Below, piece by piece: positions 39,407 to 48,479 of a stretch of DNA of 64,000 bases. The notes beneath the pieces are model-generated. The model worked only from the letters and a program-made list of their open reading frames with translations. It was not told the DNA's origin and searched no databases. Positions within the stretch are counted from its first letter, which is position 1, and each line of letters starts with the position of its first letter. The translations under genes were made by a program, and so were the position numbers. Source of the stretch: Aquilonibacter sp963820185 (GTDB lineage: Bacteria; Vulcanimicrobiota; Vulcanimicrobiia; Vulcanimicrobiales; Vulcanimicrobiaceae); the NCBI GenBank assembly GCA_963820185.1, contig CAWFYV010000004.1, forward strand, positions 372,001 to 436,000. The letters run 5' to 3'.

Positions 39407-42049
39407 CTCCGGGGCCACGATAACACGCGTAAATTTTTTTGGATCGATCCAGTGGTCCATTGCGCGCTGCACGTCTTGCGGTGTGGTCGCGATCACCCGT
39501 GCATAGAAGCGGGTCACGTCGTTTGCGTCTAAGCCATCTTGCGCAGACGTGAGCAAGTTCCGCGCGACCCCATTGTAGCTATCCAGCGAGACGGTATAGC
39601 TCGACAGCAGCATCGCCTTCGCGAGCGCCAGGTCGGCTGCGCTGGGCGGATACTTGCGCAGCCGTTCGAGCGACGCGCTGGCAGCGTTTTGCGCCGCGTT
39701 GACGTTCTTCGGGTCGGAAGCAAATGTCAGGACGAACGTCGATCCGCTCTCGCTCACGTTGAGCGACGAATCGATCGAGTATGCATAGCCGTGCTGCTTG
39801 CGAACATCGTGGAACAGCATCGAGCCAGTCCCCTCGCCGGAGAGCATCGTATTGGCGAGATCGAGCGCCACGACGTCGCGGTTGCCGCGGCGCAACCCAA
39901 ATGCTTGCGTGAGCGTTACGTCGGCCTGCTTGTTGGTTGACGAGCGAATCGTCGTCGATGTGCCGGTGCGCTGCGTGTGGCGGACGGGCGGATACGCCAT
40001 CGACGGCGTTGGACCGTGGCTTTGCCACCCACCGAAATATTTCTCGAAACTCACCCTGACTTGATCCGGCGTCACGTCGCCGACGACCGAGATCGTCGTA
40101 AGGTCCGGCCGATAGGCGAACGCGTACCACTTCAGGACATCGCTACGCGTTACGGCAGCAAGGCTCGCGGACGTCGAATGCCGGCGATGGGGATCATTTG
40201 GCGGATACATCGCATAGAGGCGCGCGATGCTCGCGCGGTACTCGGGGCGGCCTTCGAGCGCGCGCGTCGACTTCACGGTGTTGCTCGACACAAGCGCAAA
40301 TTGGTCCGTCGCGAAGGCGGGATGCAATTGTGCATCGGCGAGAAGTGCGATCGTACGATCGAAATCCTCCAAGCGCGCCTGGGCGTAAAAAGACGTGCCT
40401 AGCTCGACGTACGCGGCGATCGCTTCGACCTGCGCACGGTAGGACTTGAAATCGTAGGTCGTGGTGCCGTACGCCAGCAGCTGGCTTGTAATCGCGGAGA
40501 CACCCTCGCGGCCTTTCGCCTCGTAAAGATCGGTATTGTTGCGGATCGCACCGTGCACCACGAACGTCGGCGACGACGTCTCCGGTCGAACGACGATCGT
40601 CATGCCATTCTTCAGATGCAGGGTCGTCGCCGGCGCATCAACGTCCGGAGCGCGCAGTTGCGCGGAGAAGTATTGATCGGTCCATTGCGGCAACCTCACC
40701 GCGTCGCTGGCGGTGACCTGCACGTTCTCTTTGGTATTCATCGAGTCGGCGCTGGGCATTGCCGCACTCGGATTCGCGAGAAGCGACAGCGTAACGCTGT
40801 GGCCTTGCACGACATACGTCGTGAACACGCGATTCACATCCGCAGGCGTGACGGCTTCGAGCGCAGCGTAGAGTTGATCGGGCGTACGGTTCTCGATGGA
40901 CTGCGCGGTCGACCATTCCTCGGCTGAGCCTGGGATACTCGTGCCTTCGTACGCGCGTGAGGCCAGCAACCCGTTTTTTGCGTCGGTGATCAGCTCGAGT
41001 GGGATGCCGGTCTTGGCGTACCCGTCGATCACGCCTTGCAGATTGGCGACCGCGACTTTCGGATCGGTGCCCGGTAGCGTCGCGGCAGCGAAGACGCCGA
41101 AGCCGCCTTGGGCGAATGCGGAATCTTGCGCCACGGCAAAGAGCGCCTTCCCCTGGAGCATCAGATCGGCAAGCGACCCGCGTCCACTCTGCAGCGCCTG
41201 GAACAGCACCTGCGTCGCAGCATAGTCGGCATCGCTCGTTCCGGGCATACGCATCGTGATCATCGTGATCGGAATTGGAAAGTCGATCTTCTGCGTGAGT
41301 GCCGCACCTTCGAGCGGCTTGAGCGGGAGCGGCGGATGTGCGGGAACCGTTGCCGGCGCAATATCGCCGAACCGGCTCTTGACCAATTCGAGCGCGGCTG
41401 CGGGATCGACCTCGCCCGCAATTACAAGCAGCGCATTGTTCGGGTGATACCAGGTGTGGTAAAACGCGGCAATGTCCGATGCGCGCATTTTGTCAAACCC
41501 AGCCAGGGTTCCGACCGGATCCGCTGCCCACGGGGAGTCGCCGAAAAAAAGCGCGTTGACTTGCTTCATCGCGCCGAGCATCGGATTGCTGAGATGCGAC
41601 TTCACTTCTTGCTCGATCGCGCCGCGCTCGTTGCTCCAATCGGTGTCGCGCATCGAGGCGTGCTGCATGCGGTCGGCCTCGACGCGTAGCACCACGTCAA
41701 GGTAGTTCGAGGGTATCGTGAAGTAATAGCGCGTGATCGTGCTTGTGGTTGTGGCGTCGTATTCGGCGCCGATACGCGTCGCGATGTTCGCAAATTGATC
41801 CGACGACACGCCGGGAGTTCCGCGGAACATCATGTGCTCGGTTGCGTGGGCGATGCCGGGAATTGTATCGTCGTTCGAGCCGACATTATAGACTAGCGAC
41901 GTGGTTACGACCGGCGCGAGATGGTTGGGCACGATGATAACGTGCAAGCCGTTCGCCAGCGTGGTGTCCAATACGGGCGATACGGGGGATGCACTCGGCG
42001 CCACACCAAGAAGTGCCCACGCAACAACGAGCGCTAGAACGGCCTTCAC
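39398..42049 (-). CDS. secreted M16 family zinc metallopeptidase
   Basis: About 883 residues with signal peptide AVLALVVAWALLGVAPSAS. The inverted zinc motif HATEHMMFRG (HxxEH) and the distal Glu in ERGAIEQEVKSHL make the N-terminal half catalytic. The C-terminal half repeats the fold without the zinc site, so this is a fused two-half peptidase that probably acts in the periplasm on short or unfolded peptides. GTG 42049 is preferred because GGAGG stands eight bases upstream; GTG 42058 would be too close to it. Confidence 0.92.
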   Translation of the reverse strand: MKAVLALVVAWALLGVAPSASPVSPVLDTTLANGLHVIIVPNHLAPVVTTSLVYNVGSNDDTIPGIAHATEHMMFRGTPGVSSDQFANIATRIGAEYDATTTSTITRYYFTIPSNYLDVVLRVEADRMQHASMRDTDWSNERGAIEQEVKSHLSNPMLGAMKQVNALFFGDSPWAADPVGTLAGFDKMRASDIAAFYHTWYHPNNALLVIAGEVDPAAALELVKSRFGDIAPATVPAHPPLPLKPLEGAALTQKIDFPIPITMITMRMPGTSDADYAATQVLFQALQSGRGSLADLMLQGKALFAVAQDSAFAQGGFGVFAAATLPGTDPKVAVANLQGVIDGYAKTGIPLELITDAKNGLLASRAYEGTSIPGSAEEWSTAQSIENRTPDQLYAALEAVTPADVNRVFTTYVVQGHSVTLSLLANPSAAMPSADSMNTKENVQVTASDAVRLPQWTDQYFSAQLRAPDVDAPATTLHLKNGMTIVVRPETSSPTFVVHGAIRNNTDLYEAKGREGVSAITSQLLAYGTTTYDFKSYRAQVEAIAAYVELGTSFYAQARLEDFDRTIALLADAQLHPAFATDQFALVSSNTVKSTRALEGRPEYRASIARLYAMYPPNDPHRRHSTSASLAAVTRSDVLKWYAFAYRPDLTTISVVGDVTPDQVRVSFEKYFGGWQSHGPTPSMAYPPVRHTQRTGTSTTIRSSTNKQADVTLTQAFGLRRGNRDVVALDLANTMLSGEGTGSMLFHDVRKQHGYAYSIDSSLNVSESGSTFVLTFASDPKNVNAAQNAASASLERLRKYPPSAADLALAKAMLLSSYTVSLDSYNGVARNLLTSAQDGLDANDVTRFYARVIATTPQDVQRAMDHWIDPKKFTRVIVAPESP

Positions 42050-42140
42050 GAGTGACACCTCCGATTGGAAGACGGGTCCCCGCTCGTTCCTCCCGGATTA
42101 CAACGATGCCTTCGCCCTAGTGCAAAGTACCCATATCCGT

Positions 42141-42524
42141 CTAGGGCCTGGGTTGATTGACGTAGCAACGGCGGGTCCCCGGATCGTAATAACCATCTAC
42201 CGTTATGCCGATCGAGTTGCGCACATAGACCTGTCCTCGCGTATCGCACACGTCTTTGCCGTTGCGGTCCTGAAACTGAAAACGCACGTAGTAGAGGCTT
42301 CCCATGACATAATTCCCTGACCGCCATGCGCGCGATCTATTCGGATCGACGAAACCGTAATCCAAGTTGCGAGTCTTCCCCAAATCCTGAATGGTGATCC
42401 ACGCACGATAATTCGAATGGTTGACCGTCTGGATGTCGGTTTTGGCGGCGAGAGCCGGCAGGGATGTGACGAGTTCGGCGAGCCCCACAAGCAGGGCGAT
42501 CACGGAAAAAGAGACCATTTTCAT
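42141..42524 (-). CDS. small secreted hypothetical protein
   Basis: A 127-residue protein with signal peptide SVIALLVGLAELVTSLPALA. The mature part is rich in Tyr, Asn and Arg (SNYRAWITIQDLGKTRNL, YYVRFQFQDRNGKDVCD) and has two Cys that could pair. The start overlaps the stop of the BNR protein by four bases, so they are coexpressed. Not recognised. Confidence 0.7.
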   Translation of the reverse strand: MKMVSFSVIALLVGLAELVTSLPALAAKTDIQTVNHSNYRAWITIQDLGKTRNLDYGFVDPNRSRAWRSGNYVMGSLYYVRFQFQDRNGKDVCDTRGQVYVRNSIGITVDGYYDPGTRRCYVNQPRP

Positions 42525-45500
42525 GGCGCGCCTCCGATCGCCGCTTTAAGTTTCGTCTCCGCGCTTGCGGCATCGGCGCTGAGTTTGTCGAAGACCGCAT
42601 ACTCCGCGGCCGTCGGGCGCACGTACCCGGTGTCGACCTCGGCATTGAGGTACGCGATGAAGTTGCGCAACCGGGATTCGTACAGGAGGGACCCTTCGTC
42701 GGCCTGCGGGTGCACGAGGTCGACGACCGCGCCGATTGCGGCGTCGAGCTGCGCTGCAGCCGCGCTGCCTGCTGCAACCTTTGCGCGCGCCGCGACCGCC
42801 GCGTTGACCGTGCGATCGAGCTCGTCTTGCACTGCGTGGATCTTCAACCCGAGATCGCGCCTTGCGATAAGATCGTCTGCCGTTGCGGTACTACGCGGAT
42901 CGAGCGCCAATACGAGCGGTTGCGACGTCGTAGCGCCACCGTAATCGAGCGTGACGGTGTAGGTACCTGGGACGATCTGCGGCCCGAGAAGCGAATCCTC
43001 GAGGCCGCCGCCCGAACCCGACGGTTCGAAGCCGGTGATCTCGGTAGCATTGGGGTAGCGCAGATCCCACTGGAAGACGTTCATGCCGGGCGCAATGCCG
43101 GTGAGGCGCGCGTAGGCGTGCTCGCGGTCTTCCGTCGGATGATAGCGCTCGCTCGGCGGTTCCGGCTTTCCACGATGCCGCATCAGATGCAGCGAAAACG
43201 AGCGCACGACCTTGCCGGCGCTGTCTTTGAACGTGAGCGAGACCGGCGTTTTCCCGTCGTACGAGCGCGGCACGTAGAAGATCACGGTCGCACCAAACGG
43301 GGGATTCTCGCCGTTACCCGCGATGTTCGCCGCGCCGCCGAACGCCGGGGCGCCGTATGCGTGCGTGAGCCACGCGCGCTGCGGTGCATAGACCGCCGCG
43401 CCGTTCGCATTGGCCGGCGGCGCGCTTGTGAGCTGCTCGAGCAGTGCGAGATTGTCGAGTACCCACATCGAGCGTCCGTGCGTCGCGATGACGACTTTGC
43501 CTTCGCGCGTGTTGATTGCAACGTCGCGCACCTGCACGTTGGGCAGATTGAGCGTCAACGGTTGCCAGTGCGCGGCGCCATCGAGGCTGACGTAGACCGT
43601 GCTCTTCGTCGTGAGGAAGAAAAGATTCGGTGCATTGGGATCTTGTCGCACGGTGTAGAGGTACTGGTCGGCGGGAAGACCGCCGCTCAGCGACGTCCAC
43701 GTTTTGCCGAAATCCGTCGTCTTATAGATGTAGGGATGGAAGTCGTCATATTGATAGCGCGAGGCCGTCAAATAGGCGGTGCCTTTGTCGGTGTGCGACG
43801 CCTCGATCGAGGTGATCTCCGCCCACTGCGGCAGTGCCGGCGGCGTAATCGTGCTCCACGTCGCGCCGTGATCCGTCGTGAGATGCACGAGCCCTTCGAC
43901 CGATCCCGCCCACATTTCGTCGCCGTCGAGCGGCGAGACTGCGAGCGCCGAGACGTAGGGATAGACCTCGGCACTCGATGCGTCGTTGTCAATCGGGCCG
44001 CCGCTCGCCGCTTCGCTCTTCTTATCGTTGCGCGTGAGATCGGGGCTGATCGTCTTCCACGTTTGGCCGTAGTCGGTGCTGCTCAGCACAAATTGCGCAC
44101 CGACCAACAACTCTTTCGGATTGACCGGTGAGAAGATAATCGGATGCGTCCAGGCGAGACGGTCCTCCAGCTCGCCGGAGCTCGCGCCTTCCCGATAGAG
44201 CGGATAGGGGCTCACGCTGTTGTACTCGTCGGTCACGGCATTGTGCCGCATCATGATGCTGAAATAGCCGCTGCCGTAGTCGATGTTCGTATTGCCGGGC
44301 TGCGGCGCGATAAACGTGCTCTCACCGAGCGCCGTGCGCTTCCAATCGGTCGTGAGAATCACGCCACTCGACGATGCGCTCGGCCCTTCGAACGAGCCTT
44401 CGTCCTGCTGCGCACCATAGATGTTAAACGGAAACGCCTCGTCGAGCGCGACGTGGTAGAACTGCGCGGTCAACTGATTATGCTCGCTGCTCCAGGTTTC
44501 TCCACGATCGACCGAAACGGTCGCGCCGCCATCGTTGCCCTCGAGGATAATCTTCGGATTCTTTGGATCGATCCAGACGATGTGATTGTCCCCGTGTGGC
44601 GGGCGTAGCAGGCTGAAGTTCTTGCCGCCGTCGTGCGAGACGAAGAACCGCGCGTTCGGTACGTAGATCGTGTTCGGGTCGGTCGGGTCGGCGTAGATCG
44701 CCATATAATAGAAGGCGCGCTGCCGCATCTCCATGCTGTCGTTGACGCGCTTCCAGTGGGCGCCGCCGTCGTTTGAGCGGAAGACACCACCCTCTTTTGC
44801 CTGCACGATCGCGTAGACGACCTTCGGGTTGCTCTGCGCAACGCTTACGCCGATGCGCCCGAGCACGCCGGCCGGAAAACCGGGATTGGTGGAGATCTTC
44901 GTCCAGTGCGCACCGCCGTCGGTCGTCTTGTAGAGACCGCTGCCGGGGCCGCCGGAATTGAGGCCGTAGGCCCGGCGGTAGACTTGCCACATCGCCGCGT
45001 ACAGCGTGTTCGGGTGCGACGCGTCCATCACCAGGTCGATCGCGCCGGTCGCGTCGTCGACGAAGAGCACTTTGCTCCAACTCGCGCCACCGTCGATCGA
45101 TTTGAAGATGCCACGGTCCGGGTTATTTGCATAGACGTGGCCCATCGAGGCTGCGTAGACGACGTTCGCATTGCGCGGATCGACGACGATCTTTCCGATC
45201 GTATGCGTGTCTTTCAGCCCGGTGTAGCGCCACGTTTTGCCCGCATCGGTCGTCTTGTAGACACCGTCGCCGGTAATGAACGTGTTGCGGATGTCGGCCT
45301 CGCCCGTGCCGGCATAAATAACGTTTGGATTCGAGGGCGCGACAGCGAGCGCACCGATGCTGTTGGACGTGTTGAGCTGGCCGTCCGTAATGTTCGTCCA
45401 GGTTAGGCCGTAGTTCACCGAGCGCCATACGCCGCCATCGACGCCGCCGAAATAGAACGTGAACGGATTCCCAGGCACGGCATCGACCGCAACGGAGCGT

Positions 45501-45643
45501 CCGCCGATTCCCGGACCGACGTTGCGCCAGTGCAGCGCACGCATGACGGTTTGCGCGGTAGGCGCAGCAGTTTGCGCGGCGGCCGGAACAGCAACGATCG
45601 CCAGCGATGCGGCGATCAGGGCGAGGCGCTTATATCTCCACAT
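42521..45643 (-). CDS. large secreted BNR/sortilin-like beta-propeller protein
   Basis: A 1040-residue protein with signal peptide ALIAASLAIVAVPAAAQ. HWRNVGPGIGGRSVAV starts a long propeller region with many Asp-box (S/T-x-D-x-G-x-T/S-W) turns such as KTTDAGKTW, KSIDGGASW, STDYGQTW and KTTDFGKTW. Residues 770-920 form a beta-sandwich (YDGKTPVSLTFKDSAGKVV). Such proteins are often named glycosyl hydrolases or VPS10-like, but no catalytic site is evident; a surface or periplasmic binding role is as likely. Confidence 0.85.
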   Translation of the reverse strand: MWRYKRLALIAASLAIVAVPAAAQTAAPTAQTVMRALHWRNVGPGIGGRSVAVDAVPGNPFTFYFGGVDGGVWRSVNYGLTWTNITDGQLNTSNSIGALAVAPSNPNVIYAGTGEADIRNTFITGDGVYKTTDAGKTWRYTGLKDTHTIGKIVVDPRNANVVYAASMGHVYANNPDRGIFKSIDGGASWSKVLFVDDATGAIDLVMDASHPNTLYAAMWQVYRRAYGLNSGGPGSGLYKTTDGGAHWTKISTNPGFPAGVLGRIGVSVAQSNPKVVYAIVQAKEGGVFRSNDGGAHWKRVNDSMEMRQRAFYYMAIYADPTDPNTIYVPNARFFVSHDGGKNFSLLRPPHGDNHIVWIDPKNPKIILEGNDGGATVSVDRGETWSSEHNQLTAQFYHVALDEAFPFNIYGAQQDEGSFEGPSASSSGVILTTDWKRTALGESTFIAPQPGNTNIDYGSGYFSIMMRHNAVTDEYNSVSPYPLYREGASSGELEDRLAWTHPIIFSPVNPKELLVGAQFVLSSTDYGQTWKTISPDLTRNDKKSEAASGGPIDNDASSAEVYPYVSALAVSPLDGDEMWAGSVEGLVHLTTDHGATWSTITPPALPQWAEITSIEASHTDKGTAYLTASRYQYDDFHPYIYKTTDFGKTWTSLSGGLPADQYLYTVRQDPNAPNLFFLTTKSTVYVSLDGAAHWQPLTLNLPNVQVRDVAINTREGKVVIATHGRSMWVLDNLALLEQLTSAPPANANGAAVYAPQRAWLTHAYGAPAFGGAANIAGNGENPPFGATVIFYVPRSYDGKTPVSLTFKDSAGKVVRSFSLHLMRHRGKPEPPSERYHPTEDREHAYARLTGIAPGMNVFQWDLRYPNATEITGFEPSGSGGGLEDSLLGPQIVPGTYTVTLDYGGATTSQPLVLALDPRSTATADDLIARRDLGLKIHAVQDELDRTVNAAVAARAKVAAGSAAAAQLDAAIGAVVDLVHPQADEGSLLYESRLRNFIAYLNAEVDTGYVRPTAAEYAVFDKLSADAASAETKLKAAIGGAP

Positions 45644-45680
45644 GCAGCGCAGTTTTGACGTGCGCGTGGTAGCGCCTCTA

Positions 45681-46484
45681 CTACATAATTAGGTCGAGAA
45701 ATGGACTGATGTCATCGCGTTCGACCTCAATGCCGACACCGCGCGTGTGGTAGCGGATGTCGTGAAAATCCATGCCTGCGGTCATCACCAAGCCGTAGCG
45801 CTTCGCGAGGTCGCGAAAGATCCGCACGTCTTCTGCATCGTGGAGCGGATAAAAAACTTCGAGCCCGCGCAGGCCTTTTGACGCGAGTTCGTCAATCAGC
45901 GCGCGATCCTTCAGGCGCCCCGGGTGCGCTAACACTGGCACACCGCCCGCCGCGGTAATGCGCTCGATCGCTTCCTGCGGCGTGATGTGAAGCGATGGGA
46001 CGTAGCCCGGCATTCCCGTGCGCAACAGATTGCGAAACGCCGAATCGATATCCGGGACGAGGCCCTTGGCTATTAGCGCTTTGGCGACGTGCGGGCGCCC
46101 AATCGCCTTTGCGTCGGGTGCTTGTTTGAGCACCTCCTCGTAGGTGATGCCATAGCCGGCGCGCTGTAATTGATCGACCATTCGTTGTGCGCGTACGCGG
46201 CGCGCGTCGCGGTTGCGCTCGATCGTCGCGAGCAGCTCGGGCGCATCCGCCGGCATGCCGTAACCCAAAAGGTGGACTTCGTTCCCGCGATAGGTCGTGT
46301 TGATCTCGACCCCGGTAACCACGCGCGCGTTGGAGGGCGGCGTGAACTTGCCGTATGCGCTCATCGTGTCGTGGTCGCTGATCGAGAAGATTTCGACGCC
46401 GCGCTCGCCCATGACGTCCGCCAGCGCCTGCGGCGTCAGCGTACCGTCACTCTCACGGGTATGGCTGTGGAAATCGACGATCAC
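45681..46484 (-). CDS. PHP domain phosphoesterase (YciV/RNase AM-like)
   Basis: A 267-residue metal-dependent phosphoesterase. VDFHSHTRESDGTLTP gives the first His pair, SISDHDT the second site, VEINTTY, VLAHPGRL and GMDFHDIRYH the rest. This is the layout of 3',5'-nucleotide bisphosphatases of the YciV/TrpH group. It overlaps the YmdB-like gene by four bases, which suggests a shared job in nucleotide turnover. Confidence 0.88.
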   Translation of the reverse strand: MIVDFHSHTRESDGTLTPQALADVMGERGVEIFSISDHDTMSAYGKFTPPSNARVVTGVEINTTYRGNEVHLLGYGMPADAPELLATIERNRDARRVRAQRMVDQLQRAGYGITYEEVLKQAPDAKAIGRPHVAKALIAKGLVPDIDSAFRNLLRTGMPGYVPSLHITPQEAIERITAAGGVPVLAHPGRLKDRALIDELASKGLRGLEVFYPLHDAEDVRIFRDLAKRYGLVMTAGMDFHDIRYHTRGVGIEVERDDISPFLDLIM

Positions 46485-47254
46485 GCGATTCCTCGCAAGA
46501 AGACACGTTTGATCTCGGTCGCTCGTCCGGTCGATCGGTCGATGCGCACGACAGCCGCACAGAACTGCTTCATTCCTGTCTTCTGCACGTTAAAGCGTTC
46601 GGAAATGCCGGTGAGGAAGCGATCGAGCACGGCTTCTTGCTCCATCCCGATCACGCCATCGGTCGGCCCGGTCATGCCGACGTCGGTAATGTATGCAGTC
46701 CCACCGGGAAGGATCTGTTCGTCGGCGGTTTGGACGTGCGTGTGCGTGCCGTAGATCGCCGACGCGCGCCCATCCAGATAGCGCGCGAGCGCGACCTTTT
46801 CCGAGGTCGCCTCGGCGTGCACGTCGACGATCACGATCGGTGTCTGTGCGAGCAACGCCTCGACGAGCGCATCGGCGCACCGGAACGGATCGTCGACCGT
46901 CGGCATGAAGGTGCGGCCCATCACGTTGAGCACACCCACAGTCGTGCCGTCGGCAACGAACGTGCCGTGACCGCGGCCCGGCGTCCCCGGCGGATAATTC
47001 GCCGGACGCAACACGCGATCGGTCGATTCTAAATATGTCTTGAAGTCGCGCTTGTCAAAAATGTGGTTACCGCTCGTGATGAAATCGACGCCGGTTTCGA
47101 ACAACTCTTCGGCCGTCTGCGCGGTCAGGCCAAAGCCACCAGCAACATTCTCACCGTTGACGATGCAGGCGTGGATTTGATGCTGCTCGCGCACCCCCGC
47201 AAGACAGCGCTTGAGCGTGTCGCGGCCGGGCGAGCCGACCACGTCGCCGATCAA
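46481..47254 (-). CDS. TIGR00282 family metallophosphoesterase (YmdB-like)
   Basis: A 257-residue dimetal phosphodiesterase. IGDVVGSPGRDTLKR, VNGENVAGGFGLT, SGNHIFDKRD, VDVHAEATSEK and YGTHTHVQTADE are the YmdB metal-site motifs. YmdB hydrolyses cyclic nucleotides such as cAMP in vitro and affects biofilm choice in Bacillus. The only in-frame normal start is TTG 47254, which cuts into the first strand; in-frame upstream codons continue the hydrophobic strand (LNLLL), so the true start may be non-standard. Confidence 0.9.
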   Translation of the reverse strand: MIGDVVGSPGRDTLKRCLAGVREQHQIHACIVNGENVAGGFGLTAQTAEELFETGVDFITSGNHIFDKRDFKTYLESTDRVLRPANYPPGTPGRGHGTFVADGTTVGVLNVMGRTFMPTVDDPFRCADALVEALLAQTPIVIVDVHAEATSEKVALARYLDGRASAIYGTHTHVQTADEQILPGGTAYITDVGMTGPTDGVIGMEQEAVLDRFLTGISERFNVQKTGMKQFCAAVVRIDRSTGRATEIKRVFLRGIA

Positions 47255-47271
47255 TAGTAAGTTAAGAGGAG

Positions 47272-47823
47272 TTAGCGGCGAGACGACGCCTTCGCTTTCC
47301 GTTGCGATTTTAAGAAGTAGACCAATACGCGTGCTTCTTCTCGAAAGCCGACCAGACTCTTGGACTGCGCGGGATCGCGTAGCGTCTCGATCGCATAGAC
47401 CGCGGCTTCGTCCTGTGCAGCCGGATCGGCGTCGAGGTGGTCCTCAGGCTGCGGATTGTGGACGAGCGCATCGGCGTAACGATCGCGCAAAACCGCAACC
47501 AGCAGCTCAAGCTCTTCCTTAGAGAAGCTGTCGCTGTCGCGCGTGACGTGCACGAACGTGGTGGCACGATCGCCGTCGAACTCGATCCGCAGGACGTGAG
47601 CTTCATCCTTGGCTAATGCGAGAAACCCGTTGACGTGGTCATCGATCGTCTCGGCGATCGCCGCTTGCTCGCGCTTGTTCAGCCGCGTGCGCAGCGCGAA
47701 CGTCAACCGTACGCTGCCCTCGGCCGGCATCGAGCGAATCGATGCCAGTTCGGGGAAGCGCACGAGGAGCGCGCACACCAGGCTGACGGTGTCAGCGTTT
47801 TCCAAGGGTTGACGGTTAATCAT
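47272..47823 (-). CDS. conserved-looking hypothetical protein upstream of ymdB-like gene
   Basis: About 183 residues (MINRQPLENADTVSLVCALL to KAKASSRR), alpha/beta with a basic tail. TVSLVCALLVRFPELASI and VRLTFALRTRLNKRE resemble regulatory or nucleotide-processing domains but I cannot name the family. ATG 47823 has AGGTGGG seven bases upstream. It precedes the YmdB-like gene by 17 bases on the same strand. Confidence 0.7.
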   Translation of the reverse strand: MINRQPLENADTVSLVCALLVRFPELASIRSMPAEGSVRLTFALRTRLNKREQAAIAETIDDHVNGFLALAKDEAHVLRIEFDGDRATTFVHVTRDSDSFSKEELELLVAVLRDRYADALVHNPQPEDHLDADPAAQDEAAVYAIETLRDPAQSKSLVGFREEARVLVYFLKSQRKAKASSRR

Positions 47824-47879
47824 GATCGGGCCCACCTGATACGACGCGGCCTCCAGGCACACCCTGCGGCCCGCGTAGA

Positions 47880-48446
47880 ATGGTAACCAACGTGAGACTC
47901 CGGCAGTTGCTGCCAGCTGCCTCGCTTGGATTGCTTGCCGCACTCCTGGCCCACACGGCCAGCTACGGCAACACCCACGTCGCCGGCGGCGCGCACCACG
48001 TGGCGCTCGAACTCCTCGCCCTCGCGGGCGGCGGAGGCTTTGTCGCGGTCATCACGGTCCTCGCTTGGCTCGGTGCCGGCCGCCAGGCCAATGGATCGGT
48101 CCTGGCAGCCGCCCTACGCCCTCTTATACCCGGGCTCGGCAGCCTACTCGTCAGCGCGACCCTCTGGTTCGCGGCCATCGAAAGCATCGAACCGGAGCAC
48201 GCGACGCGCGCCCCCCTCCTTGTGATCGCACTCTGCCTCGGACTCGCGGCCGCGGTCATCGCACTTGCCGCGAAATGGTTCGTGCACGCGATCGCAACGA
48301 TCGCGATCGCGATTGCAACCCTCACCTTTGCGCGACGGCCGGTTACCTTCCGCCGCCGCTTCGAACACGTCTCTTCTGCGCGCCGGGCCGCTTTTGTCTA
48401 CCGGCGCTTCGCCCGTCCTCCTCCGGGCGTGATGCTCTCCGTCTAG
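47880..48446 (+). CDS. integral membrane hypothetical protein
   Basis: A 188-residue protein with four membrane helices: LLPAASLGLLAALLAH, GGGFVAVITVLAWLGAG, LGSLLVSATLWFAAIE and LLVIALCLGLAAAVIALA, then a basic tail rich in Arg. His residues occur near the outer faces (GNTHVAGGAHHVAL). It stands 33 bases ahead of the TonB-receptor gene on the same strand and may be cotranscribed. Family not recognised. Confidence 0.7.
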   Translation: MVTNVRLRQLLPAASLGLLAALLAHTASYGNTHVAGGAHHVALELLALAGGGGFVAVITVLAWLGAGRQANGSVLAAALRPLIPGLGSLLVSATLWFAAIESIEPEHATRAPLLVIALCLGLAAAVIALAAKWFVHAIATIAIAIATLTFARRPVTFRRRFEHVSSARRAAFVYRRFARPPPGVMLSV

Positions 48447-48479
48447 CATCACTACACATCTCACTTCAGAGGAGTCCCC

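Noticed and set aside
42710..44131. 473-codon plus-strand open frame opposite the BNR protein
   Set aside because: Arg-rich antisense shadow; the minus strand has repeated Asp-box turns.
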